Assembly (NCBI GenBank): GCA_963644855.1
Contig: CAVIQL010000019.1
Span: 1 to 48,055, forward strand
Reading direction: 5' to 3'
From: UBA6398 sp963644855
GTDB lineage: Bacteria > Bacteroidota > Bacteroidia > Bacteroidales > Bacteroidaceae
DNA length: 48,055 nt
Made by a program: the position numbers and the translations under genes. A model generated the notes under the pieces. It did not search any database and was not told the DNA's origin. It was given only the letters and a program-made list of their open reading frames with translations. Shown here one piece after another: positions 24,209-32,987 of this stretch (positions are counted from its first letter, which is position 1; the number at the start of each line of letters is the position of its first letter).

Positions 24209-25108
24209 TTAGAAATTGTTGAGTTTTTGGGTGTCGGTTTTTGATGCGCCGCTGTTATTGATATCTGTTTTGTCGGCTGTGCCAGTGATTGTAAGCTTTC
24301 CTACTCCGCTGTTTACTGATTTCAGTGTGTTGCAGTCCACTTTGAGTTGTATATTGCCAGCTCCGCTGTTGTCGATGTCTATTTTGTCGCCTTTGAATTT
24401 CAGATTGCCCTTTGACGCACCATTGTTTTCGATAGTGAGTTCTTTTGAATCTGCGTTAAGATTAAAGTTTGTGGCTCCGCAAGATACTATTTTTGTTTGG
24501 TTGCTTTTTAGGAAATCGATATTCATCTTAGTAGCTCCGCTACAATCAATATTTGTTTGTTTGCAGTTGAGAGATTGGATATCGCATTTCGTAGCTCCGC
24601 AGAAACTTAAGTTCATAGCTGAAGTTTCTATCTCTTTTGCTTCAAAGGTGCTCGCCCCTGAGGTTTTTATAGCCGTTAGGTTTGGAGCGCTTATGTAGAT
24701 ATTTATGAAAGAGTTCTCGTTGATGCTGTAATTTCGATTGTCGCTGAAATTATTTCTGTTGCTGATTACCAAAACTCCATTGCTGTTTTGTATTTTGCAG
24801 TTGTTCACCAAATAGGGTGTACCTTCGGCTTTCACACTATAGTCTTTTGCTTGGGTGAAATAGATGTTTGCTATACCGCTGCTTTCGATTTTCGAGAAAT
24901 CTTTGAGGTTGAATGTCTTTGAAATGGTTTGCCCTATCTTGGTTGGGTATGTATCAATTGATTTAAGCGACTTGTCAACTTTGTCAAAGGTATTGCTTGC
25001 AAAATAATCGTTGTTGTCAGCCGATTTTGCACTTTTTGAGTTTGCACAACTTGTGCTTGCGCATAATGTAAGCCCTACAAGGGAGTAGATAAAACTTTTA
25101 ATGTTCAT
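24209..25108 (-). CDS. GIN-domain (DUF2807) secreted protein, probable lipoprotein
   Basis: The frame reaches 25207, but the ATG at 25108 gives a signal sequence (MNIKSFIYSLVGLTLCASTS) followed by Cys-Ala-Asn-Ser, a possible though non-canonical lipoprotein site; the product is 299 aa. The body has the head-GIN signature: FNLKDFSKIESSGIANIYFTQ, then YSVKAEGTPYLV. A ladder of about 20-residue repeats centred on SGA/CGA/NSGA follows (for example NIDCSGATKMNID and IDIDNSGAGNIQL), which predicts a right-handed beta-helix. Such proteins are surface or periplasmic adhesin-like factors of unclear role. As first gene of the ECF sigma operon it is probably also the sigma factor's target. Confidence 0.88.
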   Translation of the reverse strand: MNIKSFIYSLVGLTLCASTSCANSKSAKSADNNDYFASNTFDKVDKSLKSIDTYPTKIGQTISKTFNLKDFSKIESSGIANIYFTQAKDYSVKAEGTPYLVNNCKIQNSNGVLVISNRNNFSDNRNYSINENSFINIYISAPNLTAIKTSGASTFEAKEIETSAMNLSFCGATKCDIQSLNCKQTNIDCSGATKMNIDFLKSNQTKIVSCGATNFNLNADSKELTIENNGASKGNLKFKGDKIDIDNSGAGNIQLKVDCNTLKSVNSGVGKLTITGTADKTDINNSGASKTDTQKLNNF

Positions 25109-25133
25109 GATGTATGATGTTTTGTTTGTTGTT

Positions 25134-25156
25134 CTACTCGTTATACGTAGGTCAAC
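25134..25156 (-). promoter_or_regulatory. Candidate ECF promoter of the GIN-sigma operon
   Basis: On the minus strand GTTGACCTACGTATAACG (then AGTAG) stands 26 nt upstream of the ATG at 25108. No TAnnTTTG box is seen here, unlike most other operons in the window. The palindromic TACGTA and the GTTGAC block may be the -10/-35 parts of an autoregulated ECF promoter; this is inference. Confidence 0.35.
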
Positions 25157-25245
25157 GTGTTTTGTTACATTTATGTTGTGAGAAAAACAGATAATTTCTT
25201 GTTTCAACTATATGGCAAAGGGCAGCGAAAAATTGATATAGGATA

Positions 25246-25310
25246 TCCTTAAAACAATGTCCGATATTATTTAAAAAATATCGGACATTATTTAAAAAAT
25301 ACCTGACATT
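25246..25310. repeat. Modular 21-bp repeat, copy 6
   Basis: Exact units at 25268-25288 and 25289-25309 follow a shorter first unit. The words are TGTCCGATAT, TATCGGACAT and TACCTGACAT; the connector is TATTTAAAAAA. The first two words are perfect reverse complements (ATGTCCGATAT/ATATCGGACAT), giving an 11-bp stem. The left flank TATGGCAAAGGGCAGCGAAA is shared with the copies at 34421 and 37862. Confidence 0.9.
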
Positions 25311-25319
25311 GCAAAAGCC

Positions 25320-26999
25320 TCATTTTGTGAAGCGTAAAACCACGCCCGAATATGCCGGAATATTAACGCACAACGGACATTCCGGAACAAGATGTTCTTT
25401 CACGGTGTGGGGCTTGCCATTGGTCAAAAGGTTGGTGCAATTGTAGATTCCCGGTTTGATTTCCATATATTCAAATGCGTGGAGCGGAATGTTTACATAT
25501 GCTTTGATGTCGCAGCCACTGAAATTTGCCACAATGAGCAACAGTTCTTTTTCCTCCTTGCGCAAAAACGAATATAATTTGTCTGCGGGATATTGTGAGT
25601 AGTTGCTTTGGTTGCAATATGTGAGGTCGAAAAACTTTCCGTTGACAATCGCCGGATTTTTGCAGATTTTGCCGAGCAGTGTTGCGTAGAAATCTTTCAG
25701 TTCGACATCTTCTTTTTCCAAAGTTTCGGGAGCAAACAAAGCTTTGCGCATCTTAGCTGGAGCCCAATAGTCGTAAATCGACGTGCGTCCGTCAACACCG
25801 CTATATCCTTCGGCATCCATTCCGCGTTCGCCATATTCCTGACCAAAATAAATCATCATCGGGTTAACATTCATCAATGCTGCTACTATCATTGCCGGTT
25901 TTCCTTTTTCGGCTTTGCCGGCATAGAAATCCGATGCCACTCGTTGTTCATCATGATTTTCTATGAAATTCAGCATATGTGGCTGCAAATTGCCTACACT
26001 TTGCCATGTGTACGTAATTTCGTTTGCCGGATTGTAGCCCGTAACCACATTGCGCAGTTTGTCATACAGTCCCATTTTGTCGTAGAGGTAATCAAAACCG
26101 CCATAGTTCACATACGCATCATACAAAGCGGGATTGTATATCTCGGCAATGAACAACACTTGGGGATAATCTGCCTTGATTTTATTGATAGCCCAATGCC
26201 AAAATTCTACAGGCACCATTTCGCTCATGTCGCAACGAAAAGCGTCGACTCCTTTGGCACACCAGAATTTTAATATGTCATACATTCGTGTCCATGTGTC
26301 GGGAGTGGGGGAGAAATGCTTTGTCCCGCCCTGATAGTCCACGCCATAGTTTAATTTTACGGTGTCATACCAATCGAAGTTGCCGGGATTGGGACGAAAA
26401 CAATCGTTGCCCGTTGCTTTGGCTGGGTATTCTTCGTATCTTTCAGCGGCATCAGAGTTTTGAGGACTTACGAAACTTTGATTTTCTATGTAGTAGAAAT
26501 TGTTTTGTGGCGAGAAACATTTAGTACAATCGTCATTGTCTCCGAAATCACCCACACCTTCGGGCGCACAATCGCTATGGTATTGGCGGGCTACGTGGTT
26601 TGGCACAAAATCAATGATGGCTTTTAATCCGCAACGGTGGGTGCGCGCAATCAAAAGTTCGAATTCTTTCATGCGATTGTCCACTTTTTCAGCAAGGTCG
26701 GGGTCGACATCATAGTAGTCCTTTATGGCGTAGGGAGAACCGGCAATGCCTTTAACCAAAAGATTATTGTCTTTTGTAATTCCGTATTTGCTGTAATCGC
26801 TTTGCGTGGCGTGTTCAAGAATACCTGTAAACCAAATGTGGGTAACGCCAAGATTCTTTATATCCTCCAATCGTTTGAACGTGAAAGCCGAGAATTTGCC
26901 GCAACCATTCTGCAGCTTTGTTCCGTTTCTTACAAGCCGTTGGTTTTTGTTGCCAAATAAGCGGGGCAATACCTGATAGATTACTATTTTTTCAGCCAT
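25320..26999 (-). CDS. Cytosolic GH13 alpha-amylase-family enzyme
   Basis: The 559-residue protein has no signal peptide (MAEKIVIYQVLPRLFGNKNQ). The four GH13 regions are present: DFVPNH; DAFRCDMSE with the nucleophile Asp; LFIAEIYNP with the acid Glu; and FIENHDEQR with the third Asp. The C-terminal beta domain follows. It probably hydrolyses intracellular alpha-glucan or maltodextrin and so works with glgB and the phosphohexomutase of this window; the exact specificity is not clear. It is separated from fabD by a terminator. I see no strong promoter in the 75-bp gap. Confidence 0.9.
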   Translation of the reverse strand: MAEKIVIYQVLPRLFGNKNQRLVRNGTKLQNGCGKFSAFTFKRLEDIKNLGVTHIWFTGILEHATQSDYSKYGITKDNNLLVKGIAGSPYAIKDYYDVDPDLAEKVDNRMKEFELLIARTHRCGLKAIIDFVPNHVARQYHSDCAPEGVGDFGDNDDCTKCFSPQNNFYYIENQSFVSPQNSDAAERYEEYPAKATGNDCFRPNPGNFDWYDTVKLNYGVDYQGGTKHFSPTPDTWTRMYDILKFWCAKGVDAFRCDMSEMVPVEFWHWAINKIKADYPQVLFIAEIYNPALYDAYVNYGGFDYLYDKMGLYDKLRNVVTGYNPANEITYTWQSVGNLQPHMLNFIENHDEQRVASDFYAGKAEKGKPAMIVAALMNVNPMMIYFGQEYGERGMDAEGYSGVDGRTSIYDYWAPAKMRKALFAPETLEKEDVELKDFYATLLGKICKNPAIVNGKFFDLTYCNQSNYSQYPADKLYSFLRKEEKELLLIVANFSGCDIKAYVNIPLHAFEYMEIKPGIYNCTNLLTNGKPHTVKEHLVPECPLCVNIPAYSGVVLRFTK

Positions 27000-27018
27000 T
27001 GTGCGTGGAATTTATCAA

Positions 27019-27055
27019 AAAGAGCCGTTTCACATTGGCTGCGGAACGGCTCTTT
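27019..27055 (-). terminator. Terminator of fabD
   Basis: The 11-bp stem AAAGAGCCGTT (27019-27029) pairs with AACGGCTCTTT (27045-27055); on the minus strand it runs on into TTTTTGAT. It lies just past the fabD stop at 27075. Confidence 0.85.
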
Positions 27056-27074
27056 GTTTTATTTCATTGTTATT

Positions 27075-27971
27075 TCAATCCAAACTGTGCGCGCTAACAC
27101 TGTCGTTGCCTTTGCAAATACGACCAATCATGCCTTGCAAAGCCTTGCCCGGTCCACATTCTATGAACTCGGTTGCACCAGCAGCTACCATGTTGTTAAC
27201 TTCTTCGGTCCAACGCACGGGAGATGTGAGCTGCGCAATAAGATTCTGCTTGATTTCTTCGGGAGCTTCGTGTGCTTTCGCGTCGTAGTTCTGATAAACC
27301 GGACATACTGGCTTGGAGAACTGCGTGTTTTCGATAGCCGACGCCAATTCTGCGCGGGCAGATTCCATAAGCGGTGAATGGAACGCGCCACTTACTTTGA
27401 GAACAAGCGCACGCTTTGCACCAGCTGCTTTAAGTTTCTCACAAGCTGCATTTACTGCGTCGATGTTTCCACTGATAACCAATTGTCCCGGGCAATTGTA
27501 GTTTGCCGGAACAACAACATTGCCATCTGTAGAAACTTCTTTGCAAATGCTTTCCACAGTCTCGTCTGAAAGACCGATGATAGCCGCCATTGTGGAGGGC
27601 GCTTGCTCACATGCTTTTTGCATTGCCATAGCACGAGCGTAAACAAGCTTCAATCCATCGGCAAAACTCAAGGCTTTGGCTGCTACCAATGCCGAAAATT
27701 CTCCAAGAGAATGGCCTGCGGTCATCGTAGGAGTGAAATCTTCTGCACTACAAACGGCACTAATTACAGAGTGAATGAATACGGCGGGCTGAGTTACCTT
27801 GGTTTGCTTTAATTCTTCGTCAGTGCCGGCAAACATAATGTCGGTGATTTTGTAGCCAAGTATTTCGTCTGCCTCATCAAACAAAGCTTTTGCCTTGGGA
27901 TTGTTATCATATAAATCTTTGCCCATTCCTACGAATTGGGCTCCCTGACCGGGAAAAACGTATGCTTTCAT
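27075..27971 (-). CDS. fabD: Malonyl-CoA:ACP transacylase
   Basis: FabD loads malonyl groups onto acyl carrier protein for fatty-acid synthesis. The 298 residues start YVFPGQGAQFVGMGKDLYDN. The nucleophile Ser88 lies in GHSLGEFSALVAA, the conserved Arg in the following helix (RAMAMQKACE), the catalytic His in FHSPLM at about 198, and the closing motif is ECGPGKALQGMIGRI. Length is normal. It stands alone here rather than with other fab genes, with its own -7 box and terminator. Confidence 0.97.
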   Translation of the reverse strand: MKAYVFPGQGAQFVGMGKDLYDNNPKAKALFDEADEILGYKITDIMFAGTDEELKQTKVTQPAVFIHSVISAVCSAEDFTPTMTAGHSLGEFSALVAAKALSFADGLKLVYARAMAMQKACEQAPSTMAAIIGLSDETVESICKEVSTDGNVVVPANYNCPGQLVISGNIDAVNAACEKLKAAGAKRALVLKVSGAFHSPLMESARAELASAIENTQFSKPVCPVYQNYDAKAHEAPEEIKQNLIAQLTSPVRWTEEVNNMVAAGATEFIECGPGKALQGMIGRICKGNDSVSAHSLD

Positions 27972-28006
27972 ATCGGAATAATGTTGTTTGTTACTTATTT
28001 TCAGTG

Positions 28007-28014
28007 CAAAAATA
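28007..28014 (-). promoter_or_regulatory. -7 box of fabD
   Basis: It reads TATTTTTG on the minus strand, 35 nt before the ATG at 27971. Confidence 0.6.
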
Positions 28015-28101
28015 ACATTTTATTCTGAATTACGCGTAATGCTATGTCTCTCGGCGCTCAGACAAACTTCTTGATAGGGCTGACGAAACAGCATAACGAC
28101 G

Positions 28102-29313
28102 TTATCTTTTCCCGAATGAACGAGTGCGTATATTATTATTTCCCGTAGAGTTGGTATTGCTTCGATTGCTTGGAGCGCTTTGAACTGCTGGTGAGGTATT
28201 ACGTGTTGCTGGCGAAGAACCTTGTATATTGCGCGAAGCATTTGAAGAACTTTGCACCCTTTGTGAAAACGAACGATTGTTGTTGCCGCTTACATTTATA
28301 TTGTTACGCGTTGTTCCTGTTCTGCCACCGGGAGTATAGTTGCGGTTGGAATTCCCACTGCTTATGTTATTGTTGTTACGATTTACGGTTCCGAAATTAT
28401 TGTTGCCATTCAAATTTGAACGATTGTTGTCGGTGGAAACATATTTCAAACCATTGGAAGAACCGTTACTATTGTTGTTGTCGGGAGTTTGAATATGGTC
28501 TTTGGACGAATTGTTACCATTGTTTCGGTTGTTGTTGTCAAATTTATAACCAGCGTTGCCAGAATTTTCGTTCTTGTCTCTGTAATTACTGCCTCCGCCA
28601 TAAACTTTACCATTGTTTCTATTTGAATTACCAGCTTCGGCTTTATTGTCATTGCGTCCGAAATCGCGTCCGTTATTATAGTTTCCGTTTCGATTATAGT
28701 TCATTCCTTTGTCGAAATCAGGTCCTGGATTGTGCCTATCGTCCCTTCGTCCGTAATGTTCGCCGTTATATTTTGGCGCATCAAAACGTTCGCCATTGCG
28801 GAAGTAATATCCGTGTCCACGTTCTCCGTAACGGTCGCGCATTCCGCCGTTTGCGCTGAATGTCATGTTCCTATACGGATTGTGTCTTGGGCGTTCTCTC
28901 CAACTTATGCCTCGATAAACGTTGAATATTGCCGGACGGCTGAAATAGAAGAAGCCACGATCGTAAAAGTCATAGGTAGTCATGATGCAAACTCCCGAGC
29001 GCCAAATCAAGGGACGGTAGAAGTATGAAATGTCTACGTATCTGTTGAACTGCCAATCAAACAAAATATAGCTGAGGTCTTGATTGCGGTAGCGCCAATA
29101 CTGTCCGTCGATGTCGCTTGCGTAGTTTATGTTCAAAAAGTAGTTGAGGTTTATTTCGTAAGCCTTGTCATATTGTTCGGGTGTGAGGTTTAGTTCATAC
29201 GCCATCTTGTCTGTGAGATACCATGCACGGTTGCGCGATTCTTCAAAACTCAGAGCCGAGGTGCTTGAATAGGCAAATATTATTCCTACAAGGGTAAGTA
29301 TTAGCTTTTTCAT
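28102..29313 (-). CDS. Secreted protein with an Asn/Gly/Arg-rich low-complexity tail
   Basis: Function is not recognised. The 403 residues start with a signal peptide (MKKLILTLVGIIFAYSSTSA). A helical segment follows (ESRNRAWYLTDKMAYELNLTPEQYDKAYEIN), then an aromatic-rich part (FDWQFNRYVDISYFYRPLIW; YDRGFFYFSRPAIF). From about residue 165 to the end the chain is low complexity, dominated by Asn, Gly, Arg and Ser, and likely disordered. The N-terminal part has been kept as a folded domain in similar Bacteroidetes proteins as far as I recall. The tail could bind polyanions or simply be a linker. A 229-codon frame on the other strand is a by-product of the AAC/AAT-rich tail. Confidence 0.8.
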   Translation of the reverse strand: MKKLILTLVGIIFAYSSTSALSFEESRNRAWYLTDKMAYELNLTPEQYDKAYEINLNYFLNINYASDIDGQYWRYRNQDLSYILFDWQFNRYVDISYFYRPLIWRSGVCIMTTYDFYDRGFFYFSRPAIFNVYRGISWRERPRHNPYRNMTFSANGGMRDRYGERGHGYYFRNGERFDAPKYNGEHYGRRDDRHNPGPDFDKGMNYNRNGNYNNGRDFGRNDNKAEAGNSNRNNGKVYGGGSNYRDKNENSGNAGYKFDNNNRNNGNNSSKDHIQTPDNNNSNGSSNGLKYVSTDNNRSNLNGNNNFGTVNRNNNNISSGNSNRNYTPGGRTGTTRNNINVSGNNNRSFSQRVQSSSNASRNIQGSSPATRNTSPAVQSAPSNRSNTNSTGNNNIRTRSFGKR

Positions 29314-29521
29314 GGCTGTTGTATTTTAGTTGTTCTACATGTTGATTTCTTCAAAGGCAAAAATGCGCAAATTAACGTTTGCTTCCAAATATTATCCGCT
29401 AAATAATGTGCAAAATGTTTTCAGAAACGAAAATATTGCACGTTTGAGCCGCAAATATGCCGAAAAAAGCAATAGAAAGCCGATGTTTTCGTTTTAATAA
29501 TGACATTCTTCCGAAAATCTT

Positions 29522-30706
29522 ATGCAGTGGCTTGACAGAATAAAGAGAGTGAAGATAGCTCTAATGATTGCGGCGCTTTTTATAGCAGTGGCGTCGCTCG
29601 CGGTTTCGCATTTTTTGGTCAAGGATATGGAGAAAGAGGAATATGAACGCATGGAAGTTTGGGCAGAAGCCATGCGCTCGCTCAACCGTGCCGATGAAAC
29701 CACTGACCTTGGGCTTGTTTTGAAAGTGATAAACGGCAACAATACTATTCCGGTGATTGTTCTCGATGCAGAAGGCAATCCTGAAATTTCGCGAAACGTG
29801 GAATTGTCGAAAGCAGAGAAGAAAGATTCTTTGAAAACCCTTTTCGAGTATGCCGAAAGGTGGAAAACTGCGGGCAATTCGGTAAGAATAAATGCGGAAG
29901 CCGAAGATGGCGCAAACAAGAAAGATTCCGGTTTTCTTGAGGTTTGTTATGGCAGAAGTTCTATGCTCAATCGGCTTGCCGTTTATCCGTTTGTGCAACT
30001 CGGAGTAGTACTTATTTTTGCGATAGTGGCAGTTTTCGCCCTCATGAGTTCCAAACGCGCCGAACAAAACAAGGTGTGGGTAGGTCTTTCCAAGGAAACG
30101 GCCCATCAACTCGGCACACCAATATCTTCGCTTATGGCATGGACGGAAATTCTTAAGGAAACATATTCTGAAAGTTCGCTCATTCCCGAAATGGAAAAGG
30201 ATGTGAGACGACTTCAACTCATTGCCGAACGATTTTCAAAGATAGGTTCTGTCCCGGAACTTGAAACGCAGAATATAATAGCCGCATTAGACAGAGCCGT
30301 AGACTATATGTCGCGCCGGGCATCAAACCATGTGAAGGTAATAAAGGAATATACGCGCGAAACAATAAATGTAAAGATGAATTCAGCCTTGTTTGAATGG
30401 GTGATAGAGAATCTTTCAAAAAACGCAATGGACGCAATGGCATCGGGAGGCGTATTATCTTTTCGCGTGAACGAAGTACCGGGAATGGTGCTTATAGATA
30501 TCTGTGATACGGGCAAAGGAATCTCACGAAAAAGTTTCAAGACTGTATTTATGCCGGGCTATACCACTAAAAAAAGAGGGTGGGGACTCGGACTCTCGCT
30601 TGCAAAACGAATAGTAGAGGAGTATCATCATGGCAAGATATACGTCTTGTCTTCCGAGATAGGCAAAGGCACAGTTTTTCGTATCGAGATGCCGAAGATT
30701 TCCTAA
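29522..30706 (+). CDS. Membrane sensor histidine kinase without adjacent response regulator
   Basis: The 394 residues have TM1 at about 11-33, a periplasmic sensor of about 120 residues with no family I recognise, and TM2 at about 155-177. The kinase core follows: H box KETAHQLGTPISSL with His195, N box ENLSKNAMDAM, D/F box DICDTGKGI, and G box GWGLGLSLAKRIVEEYH. No HAMP domain is evident and there is no receiver domain in the protein or next to it. It is isolated, with minus-strand genes on both sides; the strong palindrome at 30756 can end its transcript. Confidence 0.92.
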   Translation: MQWLDRIKRVKIALMIAALFIAVASLAVSHFLVKDMEKEEYERMEVWAEAMRSLNRADETTDLGLVLKVINGNNTIPVIVLDAEGNPEISRNVELSKAEKKDSLKTLFEYAERWKTAGNSVRINAEAEDGANKKDSGFLEVCYGRSSMLNRLAVYPFVQLGVVLIFAIVAVFALMSSKRAEQNKVWVGLSKETAHQLGTPISSLMAWTEILKETYSESSLIPEMEKDVRRLQLIAERFSKIGSVPELETQNIIAALDRAVDYMSRRASNHVKVIKEYTRETINVKMNSALFEWVIENLSKNAMDAMASGGVLSFRVNEVPGMVLIDICDTGKGISRKSFKTVFMPGYTTKKRGWGLGLSLAKRIVEEYHHGKIYVLSSEIGKGTVFRIEMPKIS

Positions 30707-30755
30707 AATAAAGCCTTTTGAAACTGTGTTGAAAATCAGTGATTTGCTATAGCCA

Positions 30756-30829
30756 AAATAATAAGGCATCTTTTTTAAAAAAGATGCCTTATTATTTAAA
30801 CGATATCCGACATTGTTTTTACGAAATCA
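30756..30829. repeat. Modular repeat, copy 7, including a 42-bp perfect palindrome
   Basis: Bases 30756-30797 are a perfect palindrome: AATAATAAGGCATC, then six T and six A, then GATGCCTTATTATT, with one more A/T pair outside. The regular unit TATTTAAACGA + TATCCGACAT (30793-30813) follows, then the connector TGTTTTTACG. It stands between the convergent histidine kinase and aguB genes and probably also acts as a terminator. Confidence 0.9.
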
Positions 30830-30866
30830 AGTATTGACAGAAAGACAAAAGTTTTGAACAAAAAAT

Positions 30867-30893
30867 AAGGGCAATGCGTTGAGCGCAGCCCTT
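30867..30893 (-). terminator. Terminator of the GH29-aguA-aguB operon
   Basis: The stem AAGGGC (30867-30872) pairs with GCCCTT (30888-30893), and the inner TGCG with CGCA. On the minus strand it is followed by ATTTTTTG. Confidence 0.82.
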
Positions 30894-30929
30894 TATCTTT
30901 GTATAAAAAAGTTCGGGACGACAGGCGGA

Positions 30930-31829
30930 TTACTGTTTTGTTTCGTCGTCAATAAAGCGTTTTGTGAGTTCGTCGAACTTGTCGATTCTTCTGTCGCGTA
31001 GGTATGGCCACCAACGCCTTACTTCTTCTGTGCGGTCGAGATCAATTTCCGTACATACAAAGGCTTCTTCGTTTTCTGGGGCTAACATTAGTAATTCCCC
31101 TTGAGGGCCGCTAATAAAACTGCTGCCCCAAAAGTTTATTCCCGGTGTATTGTTTGACGGATCTGGCTCAAAGCCTGTGCGATTTACGGTGATTACGTGA
31201 AGATTATTGGCAACAGCGTGTCCGCGTTGTACTGTAATCCACGCTTCGCGCTGACGTTTGATTTCTTCGGCATCATCTTCGGAATTATATCCTATGGCTG
31301 TAGGATAAATCAATATTTGTGCTCCTTGCAAAGCCATTAGTCTTGCTCCTTCGGGATACCATTGGTCCCAGCAAACCTGCACTCCGAGTTTTCCGATGCT
31401 TGTTTTTATTGGTTTGAAGCCTATGTCGCCCGGCGTAAAGTAGAATTTCTCGTAATATCCCGGGTCATCGGGGATTTGCATCTTACGATATTTTCCCGCA
31501 ATGCTGCCGTCGGTGTCAAAAACAACGGCTGTGTTGTGGTATAATCCCGCAGTCCGGCGTTCGAAAATGGTTGTAACGAGCACCACATTGTTTTCTTTTG
31601 CAATTTTTCCGTAGAAGTCTGTGGATTTGCCGGGAATGCTTTCTGCGAAATCAAAGTTCTCCACATTTTCAGTTTGACAAAAATAAGCTCCGTTTTGGAG
31701 TTCGGGCAAAACAATGAGATTTGCGCCCTGGCTTGCCAAGTATTCGATGTGTTTTTTGAGTTTTTCGAGATTTTCTTCGAGATTCGTGGAAATTTTGGGC
31801 TGGATTATACCCACTTTTATCTTGTTCAT
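30930..31829 (-). CDS. aguB: N-carbamoylputrescine amidase
   Basis: It hydrolyses N-carbamoylputrescine to putrescine, CO2 and ammonia, the last step of the agmatine route. The 299 residues carry the nitrilase triad: Glu43 in VLPELQNGAYF, Lys116 in YRKMQIPDDPGYYEKFYF, and Cys153 in VQVCWDQWYPEGARLM. The wording DDPGYYEKFYFTPGD and CWDQWYPE is specific to AguB among nitrilases. Its ATG overlaps the aguA stop by 4 nt, so both are made together. Confidence 0.95.
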   Translation of the reverse strand: MNKIKVGIIQPKISTNLEENLEKLKKHIEYLASQGANLIVLPELQNGAYFCQTENVENFDFAESIPGKSTDFYGKIAKENNVVLVTTIFERRTAGLYHNTAVVFDTDGSIAGKYRKMQIPDDPGYYEKFYFTPGDIGFKPIKTSIGKLGVQVCWDQWYPEGARLMALQGAQILIYPTAIGYNSEDDAEEIKRQREAWITVQRGHAVANNLHVITVNRTGFEPDPSNNTPGINFWGSSFISGPQGELLMLAPENEEAFVCTEIDLDRTEEVRRWWPYLRDRRIDKFDELTKRFIDDETKQ

Positions 31830-32977
31830 ATTGCTTTTATTTCGTTGTTGTTGAAAACGCCTGCGGGAAATTGCATTGCGCTGCAGTGAATGGAACCATG
31901 CTGACGGATTAATGCTGTGGCAGGAACGCCTACGATTTCTCTTTCGTTGTATATCCCGGCTATGGCTTGCATTGCTGCTTTGTCGTTGTTGGGTTGATTG
32001 TAAGTGGGAACCAATACCGCGCTATTCATTACAAGATAGTTGGCATAGGTTGCCGGTAGTCTTTCTCCACAGTCTTTGTCAAAAATTGCGTTAGGCATTG
32101 GAAGCGGAACCAAATTGAATGTCTCGCCACCGTTTTGCCTAAATGATTTCAATTCTTCCTCCATTAGCGCCAACTCTTTGTAATGTGAATCGTTTTGGTT
32201 CTCGCATTTTACATACGCAATAGTATCATGGGGGCACAAACGAGCCAGTGTGTCGACATGACCGTCGGTATCATCGCCTTCCAAAGCGCCATGTTTCAGC
32301 CAAAGCACTTGTTTGAGATTGAATATCCTTTTTAGCAGCAGTTCAATGTCGGCTTTGTTTAGTTGGGGATTGCGTGTTGGCGTAAGCAAACAGCTTTCTG
32401 TGGTTAATAGAATGCCTTTTCCGTCGGTTTCTATAGAGCCTCCTTCCAAAACAAAGTCGTTGCAATCGCGATAATTACCATATATAATGTGATTTGCTGC
32501 GAGATTGTGGTTTATTTTGCTGTCATTTTCTGCAGCAAATTTGTTTCCCCAGCCATTGAAACCGAAATCAAGAATTTCAACTCCGTTGGGTGTAATCATT
32601 GAAAGCACACCGCTATCGCGTGCCCAGGTATCGTTTATCGCGCATTCGTATATCGTTATGTTTTGCAGCACTTTTGCCGGCATCTTCTCTTTCAACAAAG
32701 TCTCTACATGCTTTTTATTTGATGTAACGACCAATAATCGTTCGCGCTTTGCTACTTCGTAGGCAAAACGAACGTAACATTCCGTAACTTCTTCGAGCAT
32801 GTAGTTCCAATCGGTCTCTTTTGTAGGCCAGATTATTTGGATTCCGCTTTGTGGAAACCATTCCGGTGCAAAAAATCTGCCGCGGGTTTCGATTCTTGTG
32901 TCGTTATACCAATCGGGTTTCAGTTCGAGAGTAAAATCCATGCGTTGTCCGGCGCGTGCTTTATAGAATAGTCCCAT
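31826..32977 (-). CDS. aguA: Agmatine deiminase
   Basis: It converts agmatine to N-carbamoylputrescine and ammonia. The 383 residues have the peptidyl-arginine-deiminase-like fold: APEWFPQSGIQIIWPTKETDW, then VLEGGSIETDGKG, the His of DGHVDTLARL, and the nucleophile Cys365 in GSIHCSAMQFP. The first 30 or so residues (MGLFYKARAGQRM, then DFTLELKPDW) precede the usual family N-terminus, so a later start (for example the Met at 32941) is possible. The gene lies 10 nt after the fucosidase and overlaps aguB. Confidence 0.95.
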   Translation of the reverse strand: MGLFYKARAGQRMDFTLELKPDWYNDTRIETRGRFFAPEWFPQSGIQIIWPTKETDWNYMLEEVTECYVRFAYEVAKRERLLVVTSNKKHVETLLKEKMPAKVLQNITIYECAINDTWARDSGVLSMITPNGVEILDFGFNGWGNKFAAENDSKINHNLAANHIIYGNYRDCNDFVLEGGSIETDGKGILLTTESCLLTPTRNPQLNKADIELLLKRIFNLKQVLWLKHGALEGDDTDGHVDTLARLCPHDTIAYVKCENQNDSHYKELALMEEELKSFRQNGGETFNLVPLPMPNAIFDKDCGERLPATYANYLVMNSAVLVPTYNQPNNDKAAMQAIAGIYNEREIVGVPATALIRQHGSIHCSAMQFPAGVFNNNEIKAI

Positions 32978-32987
32978 TGAGGTCGGT

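Noticed and set aside
28170..28859. A 229-codon plus-strand frame rich in Cys and Tyr
   Set aside because: It is the antisense of the Asn-rich tail (GTT/ATT complement patterns) and not a cysteine-rich toxin.
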